Shown here in pieces: positions 1 to 6,548 of a stretch of DNA of 12,647 nt. Positions within the stretch are counted from its first letter, which is position 1; every line of letters starts with the position of its first letter. The notes under the pieces are model-generated. The model did no database searches, was not told the DNA's origin, and saw only the letters and a list, made by a program, of their open reading frames with translations. The stretch is from Myxococcota bacterium (lineage in GTDB: Bacteria; Myxococcota_A; UBA9160; PR03), in contig JASJBO010000266.1 of the NCBI GenBank assembly GCA_030066475.1, positions 1-12,647 on the forward strand, in the 5' to 3' direction. The translations under genes were made by a program, and so were the position numbers.

Positions 1-71
1 CCCAGCGCAGCCGCGACGACGAGAGCCGCGAGGACGGGCGGCCGGATCGAGGGTCGAGCGGGTGCGCGCAT
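1..71 (-). CDS. N-terminal fragment of an exported or membrane-anchored protein
   Basis: Only the first 23 codons lie in the window; the gene runs off the left edge. The ATG at 71-69 has a textbook ribosome binding site, GGGGAGG, at 83-77 on the same strand, five bases away. The start reads MRAPARPSIRPPVLAALV, continuing VAAALG: an arginine-bearing n-region followed by an unbroken hydrophobic stretch from about residue 12. This is the pattern of a Sec signal peptide or an N-terminal membrane anchor. The protein's function cannot be told from so little sequence. It lies on the same strand as the LuxR-TPR gene (stop at 239), 167 bases downstream, with a perfect inverted repeat in between. It could be co-transcribed with that gene or have its own promoter. 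The start and signal peptide are seen directly; export is inferred. Confidence 0.55.
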   Translation of the reverse strand, partial: MRAPARPSIRPPVLAALVVAAAL

Positions 72-166
72 GGTTGCCTCCCCGGGGCTGCGCGGGCGGG
101 GGGCCGACGCGCAGCGATCTTCGAGGAGAGAGCATGCGGCGCAGCGCACGCCGGCCGCATGAGCCA

Positions 167-191
167 GTCGGCCCAATTTCGATGGGCCGAC
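167..191. repeat. Perfect 9-bp inverted repeat between two minus-strand genes
   Basis: The arms are GTCGGCCCA (167-175) and TGGGCCGAC (183-191), exact reverse complements around the seven-base loop ATTTCGA. The element lies 48 bases past the stop of the LuxR-TPR gene and about 95 bases before the start of the signal-peptide gene. There is no T-run after the stem in either direction, so it is not a canonical intrinsic terminator. It could be a non-canonical terminator or an operator for the downstream gene. The symmetry is seen; the role is a guess. Confidence 0.5.
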
Positions 192-238
192 GGCCGCCGC
201 CGCTGGGACGCGCAAGCTGCGAGGCAGTGCCCGCGGGG

Positions 239-1750
239 TCAGCTGCCGAGGCCGGCCCGCCGCAGCCCCTCGGCGTAGCGATCGACGAGTGGAGCCGGGT
301 GGAGGCGTCGGAGCGCCTCCGGCTGGTGGTGCGGCTCGATCTGGAGCAGCGCCGCGAGCCCGCGCTCGGCCTCCTCGCGGCGGCCGAGAAAGGCGGCGGC
401 CGCGGCGACGAGCCCCTGGGCGAGCGCGGCCTCGCGGTGCAGGGCCAGCGCCCGGGCCGCCTCGGCGAGCGCCTCGGCGTCGCGTCCCGCCACGAAGTGC
501 GCCGAGGCGAGGAAGGTGCGGAACTCGGGCAGCAAGGGGTCCTGCGGAGAGAGCCGGATGGCCTTCTCGAGCAGTGCGACCGCCTCGTCGGCCCGCTCCG
601 GGGTCCGGCGCGTGATGCTCAAGCCCCAGTAGGCGCGCGCGAAGCTCGGGTCGAGCTCGATGCTGCGCTCGGTGGCGGCCTCGGCCTCGGCCAGGCGTCC
701 CTGGAGCCAGTGCGCCCCGGCGAGGGCGAACCACGCGGTGGGATCGCCATCGTCGAGCTGGACGGCGCGCTCTGCGCACCGCAGCGCGGCCGCCAGGCTC
801 TCGGACGGGGACTCCGCGAAGCCGAAGCCGAGCTCGGCGATCCGGGTGCCCGCGATGCAGGTGTGGGCCGGTGAGAAGTCCGGGTCGAGCTCGGCGGCGC
901 GCTCGAAGAGCCGCCGGGCCTCGGCGAGGTCCTCGCGGGTGCGCGACCAGCCGAGCAGCGTGCCGCGCTGGAGGCACTCCCACGCGTTCAGGTCCCGAGC
1001 CGGCCGCCGGCGCGCCCGGATCCCCTCGATCCGGAAGATCGCCGGATGGAGCGCGAGCACGATCCGCTCGACGATCTCGTCCTGCAGGTCGAACACCTCC
1101 TGGATGCGCCGGTCGTAGCGCTCGGCGAAGACGTGGGCGCCCGAGACCCCGTCGATCAGCTGGATCTGCACCCGCACCCGCTCGCCCGCTCGCCGGACGC
1201 TGCCCTCGACCACGTAGCGCGCGCCGAGCTCGCGGCTCACGTGCTTCACGTCGACGGCGCGCCCCCGGTAGACGAAGCTCGAGTTGCGGGCGATCACTGG
1301 AAACCAGCGATGCGCCGCCAGGGCGGTGGTGAGGTCCTCGACCAGACCGTCCGCGAAGTGATCGGGACCGGGCGTGGCGGAGAAGGTGTCGAAGGGCAGC
1401 ACAGCGACGGCCGGGCGCTCGCCGAAGCCGGGGACCCGGTCCTCGGGGCGGGCCGCAGCCGCCTGCGATCCCAGACCCAGTTGATGCAGCTCGGAGACGG
1501 CTTCCGTGCGGTTCGACACCCCCAGGGCCTCGATCACCATCGAGACGTGGCGCTTCACGGTGGCGGGCGCAATGCCGAGCACGCCGGCGATCTCGCGATT
1601 CACCAGGCCCTTCGCCATCAGCTCGAGCACCTCGAGCTGGCGCGGGCTGAGCAGCGGCGCGTCGCCTCGTGTAACCGCCAGGACGAACCTCCCGGAATCG
1701 GTCCCCAGCTCGCGCCATGATCGCACGCCCCCGCCCCGCCGGCCCACCAC
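239..1750 (-). CDS. LuxR-type HTH regulator fused to a TolB-like domain and TPR repeats
   Basis: Predicted cytoplasmic transcription regulator of 503 residues. Residues about 34-85 form a GerE/LuxR helix-turn-helix (LSPRQLEVLELMAKGL, then IAPATVKRHV). Residues about 113-235 match the TolB/FlgO-like domain of adenylate-cyclase-type regulators (VAVLPFDTFS, HFADGLVEDL, IARNSSFVYRG, YVVEGSVRRAGERVRVQIQL, FAERYDR). Residues about 272-470 hold tandem TPR-like helices (LFERAAELDPDFSPAH, TERSIELDPSFARAYWGL, LLEKAIRLSPQDP). No receiver, PAS or kinase domain is present, so any signal probably enters through the TolB/TPR part. The more familiar form of this architecture has a winged-helix domain in place of LuxR. 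The start is uncertain: GTG at 1750, 1747 or 1726 all precede the HTH in frame, and 1726 has a G-rich upstream run. Repeat copy A begins about ten bases upstream of GTG 1750. The target genes are unknown. Confidence 0.85.
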   Translation of the reverse strand: MVGRRGGGVRSWRELGTDSGRFVLAVTRGDAPLLSPRQLEVLELMAKGLVNREIAGVLGIAPATVKRHVSMVIEALGVSNRTEAVSELHQLGLGSQAAAARPEDRVPGFGERPAVAVLPFDTFSATPGPDHFADGLVEDLTTALAAHRWFPVIARNSSFVYRGRAVDVKHVSRELGARYVVEGSVRRAGERVRVQIQLIDGVSGAHVFAERYDRRIQEVFDLQDEIVERIVLALHPAIFRIEGIRARRRPARDLNAWECLQRGTLLGWSRTREDLAEARRLFERAAELDPDFSPAHTCIAGTRIAELGFGFAESPSESLAAALRCAERAVQLDDGDPTAWFALAGAHWLQGRLAEAEAATERSIELDPSFARAYWGLSITRRTPERADEAVALLEKAIRLSPQDPLLPEFRTFLASAHFVAGRDAEALAEAARALALHREAALAQGLVAAAAAFLGRREEAERGLAALLQIEPHHQPEALRRLHPAPLVDRYAEGLRRAGLGS

Positions 1751-1759
1751 GCCCTACCC

Positions 1760-1843
1760 GGCACCCCGCAAGCGCCGGCGCAGCCGGCGCGCGCAGCGAG
1801 CCGCAGGCGAGCGAAGTCCATCAGGCCGTCTTCGCCCGGCAAC
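1760..1843 (-). repeat. Dispersed hairpin repeat, copy A
   Basis: This copy reads, on the plus strand, GGCACCCCGCAAGCG, a hairpin, CGCGCAGCG, a second short hairpin, AAGTCCA, then TCAGGCCGTCTTCGCCCGGC. Hairpin 1 is perfect: GCGCCGGC (1772-1779), loop GCA, GCCGGCGC (1783-1790). Positions 1789-1843 are identical over 55 bases to 8149-8203 (copy C). I assign it to the minus strand because the six copies all read GGACT to GCTTGC in the direction of the gene preceding them. On that strand it lies immediately upstream of the LuxR-TPR start, so hairpin 1 would sit in the leader of that mRNA. Confidence 0.85.
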
Positions 1844-1856
1844 CCGTCCCTACGCG

Positions 1857-1917
1857 GGCACCCCGCAAGCGAAGGCGAAGCCGGAGCGCGCAGCGAGCCG
1901 CAGGCGAGCGAAGTCCA
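1857..1917 (-). repeat. Dispersed hairpin repeat, copy B
   Basis: This copy has the same blocks as copy A, starting GGCACCCCGCAAGCG, with a period of about 97 bases between the two. Its hairpin 1 differs in sequence but keeps a three-base loop (GGC, GAA, GCC at 1873-1881), and its second block matches copy A exactly through AAGTCCA. After 1917 it diverges: copy A continues ATCAGGCC (1820-1827), whereas copy B is followed by the reverse complement, GGCCTGAT, at 1922-1929. That may be chance or an inversion scar. Confidence 0.8.
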
Positions 1918-1940
1918 ATGTGGCCTGATCACCGAGGCGG

Positions 1941-1962
1941 CGGGGGCCCTCCCGGGCCTCCG
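1941..1962. other. Strong stem-loop, 9-bp stem
   Basis: CGGGGGCCC (1941-1949) pairs with GGGCCTCCG (1954-1962) around the loop TCCC; the stem contains one G.U pair in the plus-strand RNA. No T-run follows on either strand. It lies just outside repeat copy B, about 460 bases downstream of the apaH stop, so it is unlikely to be the apaH terminator itself. Confidence 0.4.
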
Positions 1963-2215
1963 TCGGGGCTGGCCCGGCTTTGCAGCCTGTCGGAGCGACG
2001 TTACCGGGGAAAGGGCTTCCCAACTCCGCGAAACCCGCTCGCAGGGCAGGAACGCGCCCGGTCTCCGTTGTGCAGCGCCTTTCGGGAAACGCTTCGTACG
2101 TGACTCGGATCGATCAGCTCGCGAGGAGCGCGCGGGACGATGGCTCCACGGAGCGAAGGCCTTCGCCGGGTCACGGTACGGGAGATTCGCTTCCCTCTAC
2201 CTCCGACACTAAGGT

Positions 2216-2243
2216 GGAAGCTCCCGGGTCCGGGAAGGCTTCC
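2216..2243. other. Strong two-part stem-loop downstream of apaH
   Basis: GGAAGC (2216-2221) pairs with GCTTCC (2238-2243), and immediately inside it TCCCGG (2222-2227) pairs with CCGGGA (2230-2235). Only AG is bulged, and the formal loop is GT, so the innermost pairs are probably open. It lies 180 bases past the apaH stop. It lacks a T-run, but is the most stable-looking candidate for an apaH 3' end or for a domain of a structured RNA. Confidence 0.4.
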
Positions 2244-2422
2244 CCCGCCTCACTCTCCCCCGCCGGCACGAACGGTACGCGACGCCCTGCGGCGCAAAGA
2301 CCAGCCGACGAAGGAGAGACCTCGGATCTCCCTGCGCCCAGCGCCGTGCACCATCGATACTGTACGCCTGCCGATCGCGTTCCGGCAACCGATTTCTTCC
2401 TGAACGTCGGTTAGAAACGGCG

Positions 2423-3262
2423 TCAGCGGCCGCGCCAGTAACGGGCGCCCGCACGAATTCGCCAGAAGCGCTCGTCGGGCACGTCGAAGGGCGTCTCGTC
2501 CGCCGCGTCGGGCAGCCACGCGGTGAGGAAGCCGTCGCGACCGTGGCCGTGATACACACATCCCGTGTCGAGACCGCGCAGGCGCGGCGCGACGTGCAGG
2601 CCCTGCATCGCCCAGTGTCCGTAGACGACGGCGTAGTCGTGGGCCGCCTCGGACCAGACGGCGTGCCAGGCGCGGCGGCTGCGGTTCGGCTCCGCGCTCG
2701 ACCAGGCGCCGTCGGGGCGTACGCTGCGACAGCGCGTGAGGCGCGCGAGCGCGTCGGCGTCGGCGTCCTCGCGCGGGTCGGCGGCGAGCAGCCGTGCGGC
2801 GTCGTCGGCCGAGCCACGCAGGCGCGCCTCGACCCGCTGCACCCGCGACTCGAGCTCGGGCAGCGTCCACTCCGGCGCGACCGCCGCGTGGACCATCGCG
2901 AAGCGCTGGCGCCCGAGCGTGCCCACCTCGAGCAGCGGCAGCGTGCGCAGCCACGCCACCCAGGCATTGCCGTCGGCGCTCTCGATCACCTCCTGGAAGG
3001 TGTCGTCCGCGGACAGCTCGCGCTGGCCCCAGGCGACGCGCAGCAGCGCCAGCTCGTGGTTGCCCAGCACCACGCGCGCCTGCTCCTGCTGCCACAGGCC
3101 CTGCACGCACTCCAGCACGCGCCGGCTCGCCGGACCGCGGTTGATCAGGTCGCCGACCAGCCACAGCTCGAACTCGTCGCCGAAATCGGCGCGCGCGCGC
3201 GCCACCAGCTGCTCGAGCTCGTCGCCGCACCCCTGCACGTCGCCCACGAAGATGCGCTGCAC
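2423..3262 (-). CDS. apaH: Symmetrical bis(5'-nucleosyl)-tetraphosphatase (Ap4A hydrolase)
   Basis: Predicted cytoplasmic metallophosphatase of 279 residues that cleaves Ap4A to two ADP; this is also known to limit Ap4A and Np4-capped RNA in bacteria. The calcineurin-like motifs are in order: GDVQGC (residues 7-12), GDLINRGP (37-44), GNHE (67-70), MVHAAVAP with its histidine (123-130), and YGHWAMQGL (214-222) followed by GLDTGCVYHG (230-239). Length fits the family (about 270-280). The GTG start at 3262 is chosen because it yields MQRIFVGDVQGC, the normal ApaH N-terminus. The frame stays open far upstream only because it is antisense to the transporter gene. No clear ribosome binding site precedes the GTG; a TACCCT box at 3276-3271 could give a very short leader. 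GDVQG in place of GDVHG is common in ApaH proteins and is not a defect. It is divergent from the transporter gene, with 57 bases between them. Confidence 0.92.
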   Translation of the reverse strand: MQRIFVGDVQGCGDELEQLVARARADFGDEFELWLVGDLINRGPASRRVLECVQGLWQQEQARVVLGNHELALLRVAWGQRELSADDTFQEVIESADGNAWVAWLRTLPLLEVGTLGRQRFAMVHAAVAPEWTLPELESRVQRVEARLRGSADDAARLLAADPREDADADALARLTRCRSVRPDGAWSSAEPNRSRRAWHAVWSEAAHDYAVVYGHWAMQGLHVAPRLRGLDTGCVYHGHGRDGFLTAWLPDAADETPFDVPDERFWRIRAGARYWRGR

Positions 3263-3319
3263 GCCGGCGCAGGGTAGCGGCCGGACAGCCGCGCCGCGGC
3301 CGACTAAGCTCGCCTCCGG
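3263..3319. promoter_or_regulatory. Divergent promoter region, apaH and transporter gene
   Basis: These 57 bases must hold both promoters if the genes are transcribed separately. Weak -10-like boxes are visible: TACCCT on the minus strand (3276-3271) for apaH, and TAAGCT on the plus strand (3304-3309), 10 bases before the transporter ATG. Both would give very short leaders. No convincing -35 box is seen. Confidence 0.25.
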
Positions 3320-4771
3320 ATGTCGGCCGCCCCCCTCGCCTCGCCGCCCCCCCTGACCGGCGAACGCCTCTCGCTCGGCGTGCTGCTGTCGTACTCCGCC
3401 GCCCAGTTCGGGCTGTCGGCGATGAACACGCTGGTCAACACCCAGATCCCGTTCTTCTACGTGGACACGCTCGAGCTGCCCGCGGCGCTGTTCGGGCTGG
3501 TGATGCTGCTCGCCAAGTTCTGGGACGCCGTCACCGACCCGCTGATGGGGCACGTGACCGACAACACGCGGATGCGCTGGGGCCGGCGGCGTCCCTACTT
3601 CCTGGTCGGGGCACCGGTGCTGGCGCTCGGGACCTTCCTGCTGTTCAGCCCGCCCGACCGCACCGGCGAGTCGCTGTTCGGCTGGTTCCTGCTCACGTTC
3701 CTGCTGGCCTACACCGCGCGCACCGTGTTCGAGACGCCGTACCAGGCGATGGCGCCCGACCTCACCACCGACTACGACGAGCGCACGCGCGTGGCGACCT
3801 ACCGCGTCACGATCGGCAATCTCGGCGACATGACCGGCGCCATCGTGCCGATGCTGCTGCTGGCGCTGCTGGCGCCGAGGGTCACGTTCGCCTGGAGCGG
3901 GCTGGTGGTGGGCGCCATCATCCTGACGGGCGCGATCGTCGCGTTCGTCGGCCTGCGCGAGCGCATCGACGCCTCGCAGCTGCCCAAGAAGAAGCTCGGC
4001 CCGAACCTGCTCCAGATCGTGCGCTTCCCGCTGCGCAACCAGCCCGCCCGGCTGCTGATCGCGACCTACGCCTGCGCGGTGTTCGCCACCACGATGCCGG
4101 TGGCCGTGTTCCGCTTCCTCAACCGCTACGTGTTCACCGCCACCGGGCTGGAGGGCAGCGCCTGGCTGGGACCGCTGATCGAGCGCATCGGCGCCACCGC
4201 CTTCCTCGACATCGGGGTCATCCTCGGGTACTTCAGCGGTGTCTTCCTGTCGGCGCCGCTGTGGACGCGCGCGCTGCGCACCCGCGACAAGAAGAGCGGC
4301 TACATCTTCGCCTTCCTGTCGCTCGGCGTGGTGGTGTGCGGCGTGTTCGCGATCCCGCGCGAGCTGGGCGTGCTGTTCCCGCTGCTGAACGTGCTGGTCG
4401 GGGCCGGGGCGCTGGGGCTGTGGATGCTGCCCGGCGCGATCGGCCCCGATTGCCTCGAGTGGGAGGAGCTGCACCACGGCGACCGCCACGAGGGCGGCTT
4501 CTACGGCATCTGGATGTTCGTCCAGAAGCTCGGCGGCGGGATCGCGCTGTTCTCGATGGGGCTGGTCCTCGACGCGGTCGGGTTCGTGCCCGACGCGGAG
4601 CAGACGCCGGGCGCCCTGCTCGGCCTGCGCTTCCTGTACGGGGGGACGCCGCTGCTGATCGCGATCGCCGCGGCGCTCGTGTTCTCGCGCTATCCGATCA
4701 CGCGCGAGGTCTACGCCGACGTCCGCCGCCGGCTCGAGGAGCGCGGCGGCGGCGCGGGCGGCGCGGCGTAG
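3320..4771 (+). CDS. GPH-family (MelB-type) MFS cation symporter
   Basis: Predicted inner-membrane transporter of 483 residues with about twelve hydrophobic segments. The GPH/MelB signature is clear near residues 65-98: FWDAVTDPLMGHVTDNTRMR followed by WGRRRPYFLVGA. Asp69 and Asp73 occupy the positions of the cation-binding aspartates of MelB. The C-terminal family motif is also present at about residues 374-410 (GPDCLEWEELHHGDRHEGG, then YGIWMFVQKLGGGIALF). Classical members import melibiose, glucuronides or pentosides with Na+ or H+; the substrate here is unknown. The ATG at 3320 precedes a short polar N-terminus and the first membrane span. The gene ends 41 bases before an acyl-CoA ligase on the same strand, so the cargo may be a carboxylic acid that the ligase activates; this is an inference from proximity only. 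A long open frame on the opposite strand is a composition artefact. Confidence 0.88.
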   Translation: MSAAPLASPPPLTGERLSLGVLLSYSAAQFGLSAMNTLVNTQIPFFYVDTLELPAALFGLVMLLAKFWDAVTDPLMGHVTDNTRMRWGRRRPYFLVGAPVLALGTFLLFSPPDRTGESLFGWFLLTFLLAYTARTVFETPYQAMAPDLTTDYDERTRVATYRVTIGNLGDMTGAIVPMLLLALLAPRVTFAWSGLVVGAIILTGAIVAFVGLRERIDASQLPKKKLGPNLLQIVRFPLRNQPARLLIATYACAVFATTMPVAVFRFLNRYVFTATGLEGSAWLGPLIERIGATAFLDIGVILGYFSGVFLSAPLWTRALRTRDKKSGYIFAFLSLGVVVCGVFAIPRELGVLFPLLNVLVGAGALGLWMLPGAIGPDCLEWEELHHGDRHEGGFYGIWMFVQKLGGGIALFSMGLVLDAVGFVPDAEQTPGALLGLRFLYGGTPLLIAIAAALVFSRYPITREVYADVRRRLEERGGGAGGAA

Positions 4772-4812
4772 GTACCCTGCCGCGTCCACCCACCGCTCGG
4801 GAGCCGACGAGA

Positions 4813-6429
4813 ATGGAATGGAACTTCGGAGACCTGTTCGAGATCGTGGCCGACGCGGCGCCGGAGCGCCTGGCGCTGGCGCACGGCAGCGACGGCCCCA
4901 CCCGCAGCTGGGGCCAGCTCGAGCGCCGCGCCAACGCCCTCGCCCACCACCTCCTGCGCGGCCACCGCAGCGGCGACAAGCTGGCGCTCTACTGCCACAA
5001 CCGCCCCGAGTTCGTCGAGACCGTGGTGGCGGCCTGCAAGGCGCGGCTGGTCCCCGTCAACGTGAACTACCGCTACCGCGAGGCGGAGCTGCTCTACCTG
5101 CTCGACAACTCCGACAGCACCGTGGTGGTGTACGAAGCCAGCTTCGCCGACAACGTGGCGAAGATCCGCGACCGCCTGCCGGGCGTGCGCGAGTGGATCG
5201 AGGTCGCGGACGGCACCGAGGGCAACGGCTTCTCCACGGGCTTCGAGGAGCTGGTGGGCGACGGCGCCGAGCGGCCCGACGTCGAGCGCAGCCCCGAGGA
5301 CCTGCTGTTCATGTACACGGGCGGCACCACCGGCATGCCCAAGGGCGTGATGTGGGAGCACCGCGCGCTGTACCGGGCGCTCGGCGGCGGCGGCAACGCG
5401 ATGGCGGGCGAGAAGCCCTCGGAGAGCGTCGAGCAGCAGCGCGAGCGCGTCGCGCAGGAGGAGCGGGCCCAGCGGCTGCTGCCGGCCTGTCCGCTGATGC
5501 ACGGCACGGGCCTGTTCACCGCGCTCAACACGCTCGCGGGCGGCGGCGCCGTGGTCACGCTCGAGAGCCGCCACTTCGACGCCGAGGAGCTGTGGTCGGT
5601 GGCCGAGGCGCGCCGCTGCAGCTCGAGCGCGATCGTGGGCGACGCGTTCGCCAAGCCGATGGCGACGGCCCTCGAGGCGAGCCCGGAGCGCTGGGACCTC
5701 TCGGCGTTCCGGCTGGTGATCTCGTCGGGTGTGATGTTCAGCCCGCCGGTCAAGCAGCGGCTGCTCGCGCACCTGCCGCACGCGCTCATCTACGACTCGT
5801 TCGGGTCGAGCGAGGCCGTGGGGTTCGGCACCGAGCTCACCACCAGGGAGAGCACGGTCAAGCTGGGCAAGTTCCAGATCGGTCCCAACTGCAAGGTGTT
5901 CACGCCCGACGGCCGCGAGGTGGAGCCGGGCAGCGACGAGACCGGCTACATCGCGCGCAGCGGCCCGATCCCGCTCGGCTACTACAAGGACGAGCGCAAG
6001 ACGGCCGAGACCTTCAAGACCTACCAGGGCCGGCGCTGGTCGATCCCGGGCGACTGGTGCCGCGTGAACGCGGACGGGACGCTCGACCTGCTGGGCCGCG
6101 GCTCGGTCTGCATCAACACGGCGGGCGAGAAGGTGTACCCGGAAGAGGTCGAGGAGGCGCTCAAGACGCACCCGGCCGTCGCCGACGCCACGGTGGTGGG
6201 CGTCCCCGACGACAAGTGGGGCGAGTCGGTCACCGGCGTCGTCCAGCTCGAGGCGCATGCGAGTGCGGACGAGGACGGGCTGCGCGCCCACGTGCGCGAG
6301 CAGCTCGCGGGCTACAAGACCCCGAAGCGCATCGTGTTCGCCGACTCGGTCGGGCGCGCGCCGAACGGCAAGGCCGACTACAAGGGCTGCAAGAAGAAGG
6401 CGCTGGAGGCCCTGGGCATCGAGGGCTAG
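4813..6429 (+). CDS. Acyl-CoA synthetase, FadD19-like (AMP-forming)
   Basis: Predicted cytoplasmic ANL-superfamily ligase of 538 residues: carboxylic acid + ATP + CoA to acyl-CoA + AMP + PPi. Motifs in order: P-loop MYTGGTTGMPKGVMWEH (residues 167-183), YDSFGSSEAVG (327-337), IPGDW with Asp414, LLGRGSVCINTAGEKVYPEE (426-445) with the hinge arginine at 429, and C-terminal PNGKADYK (517-524) with the catalytic Lys520. The N-terminus (FGDLFEIVADAAPERLALAH) and the GRGSVCINTAGEKVYPEEVE block resemble the mycobacterial FadD19/FadD3-type group, which activates steroid side-chain or ring acids. The substrate in this organism is not shown. The ATG at 4813 has GGGAG at 4799-4803, nine bases upstream; the open frame extending further upstream overlaps the transporter gene and is not used. 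It is probably co-transcribed with the transporter, though a TACCCT box at 4773-4778 could be a separate promoter. Confidence 0.92.
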   Translation: MEWNFGDLFEIVADAAPERLALAHGSDGPTRSWGQLERRANALAHHLLRGHRSGDKLALYCHNRPEFVETVVAACKARLVPVNVNYRYREAELLYLLDNSDSTVVVYEASFADNVAKIRDRLPGVREWIEVADGTEGNGFSTGFEELVGDGAERPDVERSPEDLLFMYTGGTTGMPKGVMWEHRALYRALGGGGNAMAGEKPSESVEQQRERVAQEERAQRLLPACPLMHGTGLFTALNTLAGGGAVVTLESRHFDAEELWSVAEARRCSSSAIVGDAFAKPMATALEASPERWDLSAFRLVISSGVMFSPPVKQRLLAHLPHALIYDSFGSSEAVGFGTELTTRESTVKLGKFQIGPNCKVFTPDGREVEPGSDETGYIARSGPIPLGYYKDERKTAETFKTYQGRRWSIPGDWCRVNADGTLDLLGRGSVCINTAGEKVYPEEVEEALKTHPAVADATVVGVPDDKWGESVTGVVQLEAHASADEDGLRAHVREQLAGYKTPKRIVFADSVGRAPNGKADYKGCKKKALEALGIEG

Positions 6430-6548
6430 CTGGTGTGGGCTCGAGGGGGCGCTCCTCCCCCCCAGGGATCGGGCGGCCTCCGGCTCCGCTAGAATCCGAC
6501 GCCGTCGCGCGGGTCGAGCCACATCCCAGGCCCGCGTGGGGGGACCGC
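6430..6548 (+). promoter_or_regulatory. Intergenic region with a likely promoter for the DHH gene
   Basis: The 119 bases between the ligase stop and the DHH start contain TAGAAT at 6490-6495, a five-of-six match to the -10 consensus, which would give a leader of about 45-50 bases. No good -35 box lies 17 bases upstream (GATCGG). A weak stem, GGGGG with CCCCC around 6444-6462, lacks a T-run, so termination of the ligase transcript here is doubtful. Confidence 0.35.

Larger units (their letters stand above)
1918..2422. other. Gene-free, hairpin-rich stretch between apaH and the LuxR-TPR gene
   Basis: I find no convincing protein gene here on either strand. The longest open frame (1980-2414, plus) starts at a TTG, has no recognisable family features and runs antisense to the neighbours. 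Sampled rows are 60-68% GC, below the coding rows. Strong symmetrical elements are concentrated here: a 9-bp stem at 1941-1962, GCTCC/GGAGC at 2143-2154, the 14-bp palindrome GCGAAGGCCTTCGC at 2153-2166 and a two-part stem at 2216-2243. None is followed by a T-run. I looked for the conserved cores of RNase P RNA, tmRNA, SRP RNA, cobalamin and TPP riboswitches and group II intron domain V, and saw none. It could be an unrecognised structured RNA, the 3' region of apaH, or a decayed mobile element. Confidence 0.5.

Noticed and set aside
1980..2414. A 144-codon plus-strand frame in the gene-free stretch.
   Set aside because: It begins at TTG without a ribosome binding site, has no recognisable motif, spans several hairpins and ends antisense to the gap after apaH.
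1918..2422. A group II intron, RNase P RNA, tmRNA or riboswitch in the gene-free stretch.
   Set aside because: I looked for the conserved cores on both strands and found none. GTACG words at 2176-2180 and 2275-2279 resemble part of intron domain V only superficially.
2443..3262. ApaH inactivated because GDVHG reads GDVQG.
   Set aside because: Gln at this position is common in ApaH proteins (GDLQGC, GDIQGC), and all other metal-binding motifs are intact.
2423..4789. A 788-codon minus-strand open frame covering apaH and the whole transporter gene.
   Set aside because: Only the part from 3262 to 2423 has ApaH motifs. The rest is antisense to a clear GPH transporter and reads as low-complexity Gln/His/Arg/Glu sequence, typical of a high-GC shadow frame.
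6444..6466. An intrinsic terminator after the acyl-CoA ligase (G-run pairing with C-run).
   Set aside because: The pairing is low-complexity G5/C5 with a loose loop and no T-run follows.
4711..6522. A 603-codon minus-strand frame opposite the acyl-CoA ligase.
   Set aside because: It has no family features and is rich in Arg, Ala, His and Val; the plus strand carries all the ANL ligase motifs in order.
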